Shown here in pieces: positions 38,501 through 45,696 of a DNA stretch of 64,000 bases (position 1 is its first letter; each line of letters starts with the position of its first letter). The notes beneath the pieces are model-generated. The model did not search any database and was not told where the DNA came from. It saw nothing but the letters and a program-made list of their open reading frames with translations. Origin of the DNA: Idiomarina ramblicola (GTDB lineage Bacteria; Pseudomonadota; Gammaproteobacteria; Enterobacterales; Alteromonadaceae); NCBI RefSeq assembly GCF_003987255.1, contig NZ_PIQC01000003.1, positions 402,503-466,502 of the forward strand, given 5' to 3'. Made by a program: the position numbers and the translations under genes.

Positions 38501-40490
38501 TTAAATCGCCTGTGACAATTAAAATCAGCTCGTCAGCATCCCCTCCGGTATTAATTTGACGATCCGACTGTATGGTCAGATCACCATCAATATAAACTCG
38601 TGACGTTTGTCCATTTGTTGTGTAATTAAAACCCACATCACTAAACTCACCCGTTCGCAGATAATCAATTGGCTGCAGTTGTGGTGGCAGTTGGGTATTA
38701 TAGGAACGATCCGGTAAGTCAAAGGGCTGAGGTACCGTGTTGGGAGCATCAAAAGCTATAGGCCAAACCGCCTCGCATAGGGGCAGTTGATTGTTACAAG
38801 GTCGAGTCGTCGCTTTTAATGCTGCGACATCACTTTCATTGAGCGCTTTGTCATCAATAAAAACCTCATCAATTTCGCCACTGAAACCGTTGTCTGAATT
38901 CGCCTGCCCGCCAATATGTAATCGCGGCATAACGGAGTTTAAGTTCCGCGAACCGTTAAACGAGGTTGTGTCAGCTAACTGCCCGTCAATATAGAGTGTT
39001 AACCGACGCTCTCCTCGCTCATAAGACGCTGCCAGATGATGCCATTCGTCATCCAGTAAATTTGCCTGGCCCTGTTGAGCATTCCCGGCCTGAACATTGA
39101 TAATCTGGCCATTATTCCGACGGATTTCAAAATATATCCCTCCGCCATCACCGGCATCCTGCCGATAAACTTCGAAACGCCCGGCACTCCCTTCTGTGGG
39201 TCCGTTGCCCATAACTAACAGCGTTTGATAACTTTCAGATTGATTTTGCCTGGCGGCACTGCCCTTAAACCAAAATGCGACTGCAATAGATTCAGCTTCG
39301 GCAATCGATGACGCATTTTCCACACGTACCACATTATCGCCATTAAATTTACCGTAACGACAGGTACCGGGACTTCCCGGCATAGCTGCGTTAAAACCAG
39401 ATGTGTCAGCCCCTCTTAAAGCGTCCCCGTGTAAACCATTGCCCGAACTATCTAACACCTCTCCAGACTGTCCTTGCCACTGAGACTGATCAAAAGTCCA
39501 ATACCCCAAGCCATCTAGTGTCTGGTCTGGGGGGGCGTTACCACAAGGACCCTGATTGTTGTTAATGTCACAGGTTTCTCCTTCAACATTACTTTCATCA
39601 ATAATTTGCGGGGAGTTAACGTAGCCGGTTACTGTGCTGGAATTAGGAATTGTGACCCTATCAGTAGCGTTGACATTACCATCAACGATATTCGCCCCTT
39701 CTAGGGTTACCTGGCCATCAGATTCAATATCACCATTCACATCTGCCCCATATCGAAGCCTTACATCATCGTTAGCAATGATATTTCCGTCAACGGTGTT
39801 CTCACCCTCTAATACCACTTTACTATTACTGGTAATTGCACCGTCAACATTGGAGCGAAAACGCAAAATAGTATCGCCATCACTATAAATTGCACCCGCA
39901 ACATCATTTCGCCCTTCGAGTACAACTTTACCGTTGGCGGCGTTAATGTTGCCATTAACTTCTGTTAAAAAGCGAACAATGACATCATTCCCTGCGTTAA
40001 CATCGCCGGTAATAATATTTTCGCCCTGTAAAGTGACACTGCCGTTATTCGCGCGAATGGAGCCGTCAACATCGGTCCGGAAACCCACAGACACGCTATT
40101 ACCTGCAACTAACGAACCAGAAAATGCATTTTCATTCGCCAGTGTAATACTTTGTTGGCTGCTAATATTTGCATTTATAGCCGTTTGGGAGCGGCCATTA
40201 AAGGAATCCGTTGTAATTATGGTTAATTGTTGAGCAGCACCGTTCTCATTGATACGCATTTCAGACCCAAGATTAACGTTGCCATTAACGTTAATAACAA
40301 CCGAATTATTACCGGCAATTTGAATGCGATCACGATAGTTAAGATTCAGACCGTTAGGGCAGGTGTAAGTGTTGCCAGACTTTGAGCAGCCGGGTAAATT
40401 GTTATTAGGTAAATTGTAATTCGCTGCCATAGCCGGAAACGAGGCGAACACCAACAAAGTGGCGGCGATGCATTGAAGTACTACCGGCAT
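35547..40490 (-). CDS. mshQ: Giant MSHA pilus-associated surface protein MshQ
   Basis: 1647 residues from the ATG at 40490, chosen because GGAG lies 8 bases upstream and a signal peptide then starts at once (MPVVLQCIAATLLVFASFPAMA). Next comes an N-terminal beta-helix-like repeat region (about 50-300), a first LamG/concanavalin-like domain (about 330-565), a second beta-helix-like piece (about 610-720; TIQSDRQINTGGDADE, VEFRGYIYVSGDLYFERGS), a second LamG domain (about 745-980), and a long C-terminal DUF6701-type region. The LamG parts share DSSGNGLHGD and DDSGNGLDGV near their starts. It is the last msh gene, starting 5 bases after the mshP stop. It is likely a pilus-tip or surface adhesin, but its exact role is unproven. 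Confidence 0.9.
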   Translation of the reverse strand: MPVVLQCIAATLLVFASFPAMAANYNLPNNNLPGCSKSGNTYTCPNGLNLNYRDRIQIAGNNSVVINVNGNVNLGSEMRINENGAAQQLTIITTDSFNGRSQTAINANISSQQSITLANENAFSGSLVAGNSVSVGFRTDVDGSIRANNGSVTLQGENIITGDVNAGNDVIVRFLTEVNGNINAANGKVVLEGRNDVAGAIYSDGDTILRFRSNVDGAITSNSKVVLEGENTVDGNIIANDDVRLRYGADVNGDIESDGQVTLEGANIVDGNVNATDRVTIPNSSTVTGYVNSPQIIDESNVEGETCDINNNQGPCGNAPPDQTLDGLGYWTFDQSQWQGQSGEVLDSSGNGLHGDALRGADTSGFNAAMPGSPGTCRYGKFNGDNVVRVENASSIAEAESIAVAFWFKGSAARQNQSESYQTLLVMGNGPTEGSAGRFEVYRQDAGDGGGIYFEIRRNNGQIINVQAGNAQQGQANLLDDEWHHLAASYERGERRLTLYIDGQLADTTSFNGSRNLNSVMPRLHIGGQANSDNGFSGEIDEVFIDDKALNESDVAALKATTRPCNNQLPLCEAVWPIAFDAPNTVPQPFDLPDRSYNTQLPPQLQPIDYLRTGEFSDVGFNYTTNGQTSRVYIDGDLTIQSDRQINTGGDADELILIVTGDLILERNVEFRGYIYVSGDLYFERGSSYWQQTEIEGGLSVGGSRFGYGGSGQGPEVTYVNPQSPIDGGQFCTAEPAQPETPVLKWRMNSGPWSNSAGEIIDDSGNGLDGVAVNGASWRGAGAGSALEVNDANMGTCGYGYFDKSQQSYLEVTDSEQLDFTDEFTIGLWVKPVSYPDSGLMTILSKDENYEFHLNPDGTINWWWNLSDGSIREFNSNRVVPRNVWSYVAIRYRNGQQTMFINGAEAGTENYEGQLRTNQDNLQLGSDQTFAGRYFDGFLDELTIFDKALSDAQLTELQNQRVQCFNGTQDDYYRIEFNSPALTCTGAEITVKACSDDSCSELNNTPSTVELSVAGGADRWSNNPLQFIGQDVTQLQKYQAGTYSVEVSSSNPTGNSPPRCFINGEESENCLIQFADTGLLFTDGTNIANTAISKQISGQAYNGIYLQAIEKNSQTLACQAIVAPLSEVSMGMNCVDPGQCLMGAAINGTEVTESEGSEVDVSFDSGKAPLNVNYDDAGAITLSAEAELPNGKVLTGISQAFVWQPSSIGVEPSQNNSNNYYDNILAKAGERFTVTLSALNISGDITPNFGNEANAEKLQLLEQTQATADSPVAGVLTNADGFSKAGNGIFTNTELTYSEVGSTLVTAYIESGDYLSGYHTGEITLETDRKIERFIPFEFQLDVADGFINTCGVSDDGFYYIGQPQMLDAEGVSVTTLTALNKSGNTTRNYPTDEAEGELQFYPFNDVEGTKELLDGGQLTQSAVDLVWNEGEAVFASLNPTVTYNRDGAEEGPYKGYILGMQFNDNEADHYYSVIKGSLLPAAAPAPSYKTYGSTKLLYGRFVLDNIYGAEVDELPIAGRAEYWDGSFFIRNDSDSCSVLKPTDINVLSAKNLETGMNIAEPDMAEQPTSVSLVDGELVDADSLLSELLRFEEYGLQAEFTFELNVPGFLEYDWNDDDNYTNDPAAEGRFGIYGGRNRQIYWQEMGW
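39690..40130 (-). repeat. Four and a half tandem ~36-residue beta-helix repeats in MshQ
   Basis: Five consecutive units of 36-37 residues (the last incomplete) share the pattern N-x-x-x-G-x-(3-5)-G/N-D-x-V-x-(R)-F/Y-x-(T/S/A)-x-V-(D/N)-G-x-I-x-(6)-V-x-L-(E/Q)-G. Examples of matching parts are FRTDVDGSIR, FLTEVNGNIN, FRSNVDGAIT and YGADVNGDIE, and SVTLQGE, KVVLEGR, KVVLEGE, QVTLEGA. This periodicity suggests a right-handed beta-helix, similar in style to polymer-forming bactofilin-type proteins. Confidence 0.8.
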
Positions 40491-40495
40491 ACGCG

Positions 40496-40936
40496 TCACT
40501 CCTTTTTCACTCTGGTTTCTATAGCTAACTGACGGGAAGCCGTTTGTTTCCCGGCAGCGCAACTGCCAACCGCTTCAAGTCTAATATGCGTATATGTTTC
40601 ATTTGACGACAAGGAATACTCTTCCGGTCCCCGACAAGTTACTGTTGCCTGACAATTATTGATTAACTCCACATTAAGCGGAAAACCCTCGCACTGATCC
40701 GCAGGGGCACCACTTAACGGATAAACTTTATTCATTCCGCGCTCTAAACCGGACTGCGCAGCCATAAAGCTGCGTACACCTATAACTTCAACAACCACAC
40801 TCTCGGACGTACCGCGCACCAAATTCGATAACACAGCAACTAAAGCTCCTAAAGCTACAATAACGAAAATCGCAACGACTAACGCGCTACCTTGTTGTTT
40901 CTTTACAGGAGTTCGCTGGACATTTTTAAGGTGCAT
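40496..40936 (-). CDS. mshP: MSHA minor-pilin-type protein MshP
   Basis: 146 residues from the ATG at 40936; the frame is open further upstream, but this start gives a basic leader followed by QQG-SALVVAIFVIVALGALVAVL, a prepilin-like cleavage site and helix of the PilX/GspK type. It overlaps mshO by 11 bases. Expected to be part of a minor pilin complex that starts pilus assembly. Confidence 0.85.
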   Translation of the reverse strand: MHLKNVQRTPVKKQQGSALVVAIFVIVALGALVAVLSNLVRGTSESVVVEVIGVRSFMAAQSGLERGMNKVYPLSGAPADQCEGFPLNVELINNCQATVTCRGPEEYSLSSNETYTHIRLEAVGSCAAGKQTASRQLAIETRVKKE

Positions 40937-41699
40937 TGGGAATATGAACCTCTCGGTTATAGAAAAGTCGTTCGGTATTAGCTGACTGATATTCAAGAAA
41001 AATGAGTATCACATTATTTCTCATCAACGCAGCATTATTCACTCGGAAAGGTTCACTCATATTCACTAACTGGTCAGTAATGACGACACCTTCACTCGCC
41101 TCCAACGGATCGTTTCCCCAACCATAATCGCTGTGACGTTTCAATTGTGTACCCTCCGTGCAAAAACTAACCGGTGCTTTACCAATAAACAGTCTTTGCC
41201 CCGGTGACTTTTCAGAAAAGTAGCTGTCGGATTCAAGTTCCAGAGTTGTTACTGTACCCATGCTTGGGCTATCGTTTTTTACTCTCGCACGGCGCTCCTG
41301 ATTATTGTAAATATAACTGGCATGGGTTGCATAAATGAATAAGCGATCTTTCTGAGAAGAAATTTCACTCCAACGCTCAGAAAAGCTAAAAAAATCTAAT
41401 GATGCTGATGAATTAGGTGAAAAAGGAGCTTTGTAATAAGTTCCTGCAGCTTTAATCGGTACAAACTCCAGGCACTGCCCGGAATTTATGACTCGCGCGC
41501 TATTAGGAACAGAGTTTCTTAATTCACGTGTTATACGCTCTACTGCGAAGCGGCTTTGCTCCAAAAGCTGGATGCGTGCGGCGCCTGTCGCATACATATC
41601 CGCACCGATACCCACAAACCTGAAAGTAAAGGCAGATATAATGGACAGCAGTACAATGACAATAACGAGTTCAATTAAGGTAAACCCTTTAATTTTCAT
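40926..41699 (-). CDS. mshO: MSHA minor pilin MshO
   Basis: 257 residues from the ATG at 41699, which shares one base with the mshD stop (TGATG). Type IV prepilin leader MKIKG-FTLIELVIVIVLL, then a PulJ/PilW-like body. It is one of four minor-pilin-like genes (C, D, O, P) in a row after the major pilin gene. Confidence 0.9.
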   Translation of the reverse strand: MKIKGFTLIELVIVIVLLSIISAFTFRFVGIGADMYATGAARIQLLEQSRFAVERITRELRNSVPNSARVINSGQCLEFVPIKAAGTYYKAPFSPNSSASLDFFSFSERWSEISSQKDRLFIYATHASYIYNNQERRARVKNDSPSMGTVTTLELESDSYFSEKSPGQRLFIGKAPVSFCTEGTQLKRHSDYGWGNDPLEASEGVVITDQLVNMSEPFRVNNAALMRNNVILIFLEYQSANTERLFYNREVHIPNAP

Positions 41700-42238
41700 C
41701 ACCAATTGCCCCGCTGTGCTGAAAATTCAATGCGCTGCTCCTGCGGAGTTATAATAACAACATTGATTTGCTTGATGACATTATCCTCAACACTATAAAC
41801 ACGGACCTCAGCACTAAAGCCTCGATAAAAACTAGGCTCAATGTCATCCCCTAAAATATTGGTTAGGTCTGTCTGGGTTGTCCCCAGACAGTTAAAATCG
41901 TCGACGTCATCAAATTCACTACGAACCTCTCCGTTTTCAATATTAGGGAGTTCTTCTCCTTCATCAGGGCAAACTTGACTCTCTAATGGGTTGGTACAGG
42001 AAGAGGTATTTTCTGAGCAACGCAGGATCGAGGTATTATTGGCATCGAACTTACGCGCCATAATGTCATTCATCAGGCTTTGCCCGAGTTCGGCGGCACG
42101 CACTTGTTGCCACGGATCAACCGTTTGACGGGACAATAGCCCCAGACCGCTCGTCACAGCCAAAGCAACAATGGCAATAACCACAATGCCGATAATTAGC
42201 TCAATGAGTGTAAAGCCTTGTCGCTTCTTAGCACTCAT
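41699..42238 (-). CDS. mshD: MSHA minor pilin MshD
   Basis: 179 residues from the ATG at 42238 (GAGGG lies 8 bases upstream). Leader MSAKKRQG-FTLIELIIGIVVIAIVAL with the conserved Glu at position +5. It contains several Cys (CSENTSSCTNP, SQVCPDEG), likely in disulfides. It overlaps mshC by 11 bases. Confidence 0.9.
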   Translation of the reverse strand: MSAKKRQGFTLIELIIGIVVIAIVALAVTSGLGLLSRQTVDPWQQVRAAELGQSLMNDIMARKFDANNTSILRCSENTSSCTNPLESQVCPDEGEELPNIENGEVRSEFDDVDDFNCLGTTQTDLTNILGDDIEPSFYRGFSAEVRVYSVEDNVIKQINVVIITPQEQRIEFSAQRGNW

Positions 42239-42722
42239 TAATATAACCCTCACCATTCACACAAAGGTTACGACTGACACCTGAGTTTTCAGCAAGCGTA
42301 ATAGTGCATCCGCCACTGCATTGGCCTGTTGGCCGACCCAATACATCAAAACCAATAACTCCAGGCAGAGAGCTCACACCAACTAATGAAAAAGTAACAT
42401 TACCTGAATCGCGAATTTGTCGGTTATTTTCTTCTGTAAAAGGTGATTCACCTGCCGCTGGCAGGCTTCCGGTAGAGCAGTCAGTCGACTTAGAAGTAGG
42501 TTCGCCAAGGGCATTTTGCTCAACGACCGCAATGTAGCAGTTATTAGTGTCCTGCATGGCCTGTAATTGAATACTGCGTAATATACTCATTGCCCGCTGC
42601 CTTAACACCTGACTTTGAGTACCAGAATTATCGAAAAAAACGGGGCTGACGGATACGGCGAGAATACCGATAATCACCAGTATGATGATAAGTTCAATCA
42701 GTGTGAAGCCTATGGACTTCAT
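42228..42722 (-). CDS. mshC: MSHA minor pilin MshC
   Basis: 164 residues. Very short leader MKSIG-FTLIELIIILVIIGI and a GspH/FimT-like body that ends in a Cys-rich part (CSGGCTITL; NLCVNGEGYINEC). It starts 17 bases after the mshA-mshC hairpin. Confidence 0.9.
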   Translation of the reverse strand: MKSIGFTLIELIIILVIIGILAVSVSPVFFDNSGTQSQVLRQRAMSILRSIQLQAMQDTNNCYIAVVEQNALGEPTSKSTDCSTGSLPAAGESPFTEENNRQIRDSGNVTFSLVGVSSLPGVIGFDVLGRPTGQCSGGCTITLAENSGVSRNLCVNGEGYINEC

Positions 42723-42738
42723 AATTAGCCTTAATTTA

Positions 42739-42766
42739 AAAGCCCGCAGAGCGTTCTGCGGGCTTT
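42739..42766 (-). terminator. 12-bp stem-loop between mshA and mshC
   Basis: AAAGCCCGCAGA (42739-42750) and TCTGCGGGCTTT (42755-42766) pair exactly around a GCGT loop. On the minus strand it lies 6 bases after the mshA stop and is followed by TTTTAAATT, a weak T run. A partial terminator here would let mshA mRNA exceed that of the minor pilins, which the pilus stoichiometry needs. Confidence 0.75.
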
Positions 42767-42772
42767 ATCAAT

Positions 42773-43294
42773 TTAACAGCCTGTATCGTCGGACACTACG
42801 ATAGTTGCCGGTGTCTCATCGTCTTCGGCAGCGCTGTAAGTTAAGTAACACTGAGACGTAGCAATGTCGCCATCCGCATAAGCACCGCTAGCGCCGCTTC
42901 CAGTAACTGAAGATGACTGAGCCATGACAACAGTATCAGGAGTTCCAGTCTCCACTTCATACACCCAGTCGCTAGTCAGGTCAGACGCAAAGCCTGCATC
43001 AACCGCTTCAATGATACCTGTTGCTGAGGCATCCGGGTAACCAAATACTAAGTTAACATCGGTTCCCTTTACAGAAACAGTCGCTGTACCGGCAGTCTCC
43101 TCTCCTTCGATCGCGGCTTTTGAATAAGTCAGCTGCATTGCGCCTTTAACTGAGCCTTCCATACCTTTTAGTGCGCTGACACGAGCATCACTAGAAAAGT
43201 TAATAAACTGAGGTGCGGCTGTTACTGCCAAAATCCCCAAAACTACAATGACAATGATCAGTTCGATCAGAGTGAAACCTTTTTGATTGCGCAT
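42773..43294 (-). CDS. mshA: Major MSHA pilin MshA
   Basis: 173 residues. Leader MRNQKG followed by FTLIELIIVIVVLGILAV, the standard type IVa prepilin cleavage and N-terminal helix with Glu at +5. Two Cys near the C-terminus (SQCYLTYS and the terminal DTGC) fit the disulfide-bonded loop of type IV pilins. The body is rich in Thr, Ser, Ala and acidic residues. It is the pilus fibre subunit, in other bacteria used for attachment to surfaces and chitin and as a phage receptor. Confidence 0.93.
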   Translation of the reverse strand: MRNQKGFTLIELIIVIVVLGILAVTAAPQFINFSSDARVSALKGMEGSVKGAMQLTYSKAAIEGEETAGTATVSVKGTDVNLVFGYPDASATGIIEAVDAGFASDLTSDWVYEVETGTPDTVVMAQSSSVTGSGASGAYADGDIATSQCYLTYSAAEDDETPATIVVSDDTGC

Positions 43295-43339
43295 AATTAA
43301 AACTCTCAGTTGTTGTGTAAAGTTATTTCTGTATAGAAA

Positions 43340-43945
43340 TTATTGGTTGTTACTGTGAATACTCACGCCGCCATTACGCGGATTATAAACAAAAGCATTG
43401 CCCACTGTCAGATAATCATCGTCCGATGGCGCGTCAGCTTCATTTTTTATGGTGTTACCTAGATAGTAAACACACATGTCGTTACCGGCAGCACTGTCTT
43501 GAGTCACATAAGTGAAATAGCGTGTTTGCTCCAGGTTACTAAAATTGGTTGTCACTGTTGGCGCACCTTGCAAAATTGACTGCATCACGCTGACACAATC
43601 GGTTGCTGCCATATTTTCATCGTGCGCCTGGTCGTTATCGCCGCTGACAGGATAACCCGTATTGCCGTCGACATAGAGCAGAATTTGATCCATAGACACT
43701 TCAGCACCCGCGCCGTTGCCATTAGCACCTTTCGGCCGCCCGCTCAGTTCCCATTCGCCGCGGACAATGCCAACGGCACTGGCAAAGCCACCCGCAACAC
43801 CTTCCAAGGCAGCGTCTTCCGCATCCGATGACACGTCAGTAAACCGCGGAATGGCAGCGGCGGCTAACAAGCCGAGGATAACCACGACAATAATCAGCTC
43901 GATAATGGTAAAGCCCTGCTGCTTGTTTCTCATTTTAGCTCTCAT
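43340..43945 (-). CDS. mshB: MSHA pilin-like protein MshB
   Basis: 201 residues from the ATG at 43945 (GGAG 7 bases upstream); MRNKQQG at 43933 is a possible alternative. Prepilin motif QQG-FTIIELIIVVVILGLLAA. It is similar in layout to mshA (both with two late Cys) but is less acidic. It sits just before mshA, as in Vibrio cholerae, where a promoter serving mshB/mshA lies upstream; the 63-base gap to mshF could hold one here. Confidence 0.9.
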   Translation of the reverse strand: MRAKMRNKQQGFTIIELIIVVVILGLLAAAAIPRFTDVSSDAEDAALEGVAGGFASAVGIVRGEWELSGRPKGANGNGAGAEVSMDQILLYVDGNTGYPVSGDNDQAHDENMAATDCVSVMQSILQGAPTVTTNFSNLEQTRYFTYVTQDSAAGNDMCVYYLGNTIKNEADAPSDDDYLTVGNAFVYNPRNGGVSIHSNNQ

Positions 43946-44008
43946 ACTAAAACTCCAGTAGAATCCATTTTATTACATTTAAGTAACATTTAACACTCAG
44001 TTACTCTG

Positions 44009-44458
44009 TTATTCCTGAACAACCTGACCCTGCCGACTGTAATAAGTGAACCAGATTCGCTGATTCACTTTATAACGACAATACCCGTTACCGCCGTCTG
44101 TCTGCAAAGCGCTAATGGGTATGTCACCGCCCAGCTGCTGCCACAAACGCAAACACCCTTGTTCCACTGCAGGCCACCCCTGTTCATTCATTGGTATTTT
44201 CACTTGCTGTTCCCGACTTTCGTTCAGCAACGTGACTTCCCGGGGTTTGCCGCGACGCATCCATTCCGTACGCGCCAGCCACAGCGAGTCAATAAACCGC
44301 GACTTCGCAATATCTAATTCCGTTTGTCGCCACGTCTGTGGCTCATTAATCAACAACATTCTGGCCGCCACCGCAGCCAGTATCAACAACAACAGCACCA
44401 CCAGAATATTCTGCAAGCGCTGAATACCCTTACGCTCGTCCGTTGTTGCTCTCGTCAT
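44009..44458 (-). CDS. mshF: MSHA biogenesis protein MshF
   Basis: 149 residues from the ATG at 44458, which shares one base with the mshG stop. A cytoplasmic N-terminus and one membrane helix (ILVVLLLLILAAVAARMLL) are followed by a small periplasmic part with two Cys (QGCLRLW; NGYCRYK). The family is short and poorly conserved; the call depends on position between mshG and mshB. Confidence 0.8.
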   Translation of the reverse strand: MTRATTDERKGIQRLQNILVVLLLLILAAVAARMLLINEPQTWRQTELDIAKSRFIDSLWLARTEWMRRGKPREVTLLNESREQQVKIPMNEQGWPAVEQGCLRLWQQLGGDIPISALQTDGGNGYCRYKVNQRIWFTYYSRQGQVVQE

Positions 44459-45696
44459 CAGCGTCCCTGATACGCGCTCATCATGTCCCACATTGGGGTA
44501 AATATACCGAGCGCCAGAATCAATACCATTACCGCTACGACCGCTATCATTATCGGCTCAATACGGGCCGTTAAGGTTTTAAGATCGTAATCGGTTTCCC
44601 GTTCATAATACTCAGCCACTTCTAACAGCAGAACATCAACCCGGCCGGTTTCTTCACCAACCGATATCATCTGCAGGATCAGTGGTGTAAAAAGACCTGA
44701 CTGCCGCGCGACCCGCGATAAGTTTTCGCCTCGTTCAATACCGCGGCGCATATCAATAATACGCTTTTCCATCCAGGCATTATCTACCGCCTCTGCAACC
44801 AATGACAATGCCTGCGTCAACGGAACTCCGGCCCCTATCATGACGGAAAAGCTACGAGCAAAGCGACCTAACATTGAACGCATTAAAATGGAGCCAATAA
44901 CTGGTATTTTTAACTTCAGGCTGTCCCACATTAAGCGACCTTTGTCGGTTGCTATGTAATACCGAACACCGAAAAAGCCGCCTACCATTGCTAACAGTAA
45001 AAGATGCCAATAGGCGACAAAAAATTGAGAAGAACCTAGCAGCGCACGGGTTGCCCAAGGGAGTTCAACATTGAACCGGCTGAACATGGAGGCAAAGGTT
45101 GGAATAACAAAAATGTTCAATACAAATAGCGCAATAACTAATGCTATTAACACAAAACTCGGGTAACGTGTGGCCGCTTTTATTCGTTTCCGGGTGTCTT
45201 GCTCTTTTTCCAGGTACACCGAGAGTTGCAGGAAAGACTCTTCCAGCTGACCCGTATTTTCACCCACATGCACAATAGCAATCACAAGGCGCGGGAAAAT
45301 TCCTCGGTGATGAGACATGGCAGAAGATAAATTCCGCCCTTTTTCTAACTGTTCATGCACATCCTGTAAAGTTTTGCGCAGCCGTTTATTCTGAGTGGTA
45401 TCCGCCAACCCTTCTATTGCCCGCAGCATTGGAATACCCGCCTGCGTCAATGAATACATTTGTCGGCAGAAGATAATCAACTCGTCTAATGACACTTTTT
45501 GCTGAAAGGCAGATTTCAGACTTTCCCCAAAACCACTATTGGATAACGAAAAGCCCGAGCCCCCTGCCGGATTAATCGATAACGGAACCAGTCCTCGACG
45601 CATTAATACGTCGGCAGCGTTGCGCTCGTCGCTGGCATCTAATGAGCCTTGCTGCAACTGACCGGCTTTGTCCCGTGCACGATAACGAAACTGCAT
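44458..45696 (-). CDS. mshG: Inner-membrane platform protein MshG (PilC/GspF family)
   Basis: 412 residues with two T2SSF domains, each with paired membrane helices; conserved parts are FCRQMYSLTQAGIPMLRAI and FARSFSVMIGAGVPLTQAL. It turns the cycle of the ATPase MshE into pilus extension. It overlaps mshE by one base (TGATG) and mshF by one base. Confidence 0.95.
   Translation of the reverse strand: MQFRYRARDKAGQLQQGSLDASDERNAADVLMRRGLVPLSINPAGGSGFSLSNSGFGESLKSAFQQKVSLDELIIFCRQMYSLTQAGIPMLRAIEGLADTTQNKRLRKTLQDVHEQLEKGRNLSSAMSHHRGIFPRLVIAIVHVGENTGQLEESFLQLSVYLEKEQDTRKRIKAATRYPSFVLIALVIALFVLNIFVIPTFASMFSRFNVELPWATRALLGSSQFFVAYWHLLLLAMVGGFFGVRYYIATDKGRLMWDSLKLKIPVIGSILMRSMLGRFARSFSVMIGAGVPLTQALSLVAEAVDNAWMEKRIIDMRRGIERGENLSRVARQSGLFTPLILQMISVGEETGRVDVLLLEVAEYYERETDYDLKTLTARIEPIMIAVVAVMVLILALGIFTPMWDMMSAYQGR

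Noticed and set aside
43300..43335. Small hairpin ATTTCT-ATAC-AGAAAT between mshB and mshA
   Set aside because: The stem is short and A/T-rich, with no T run, and could arise by chance.
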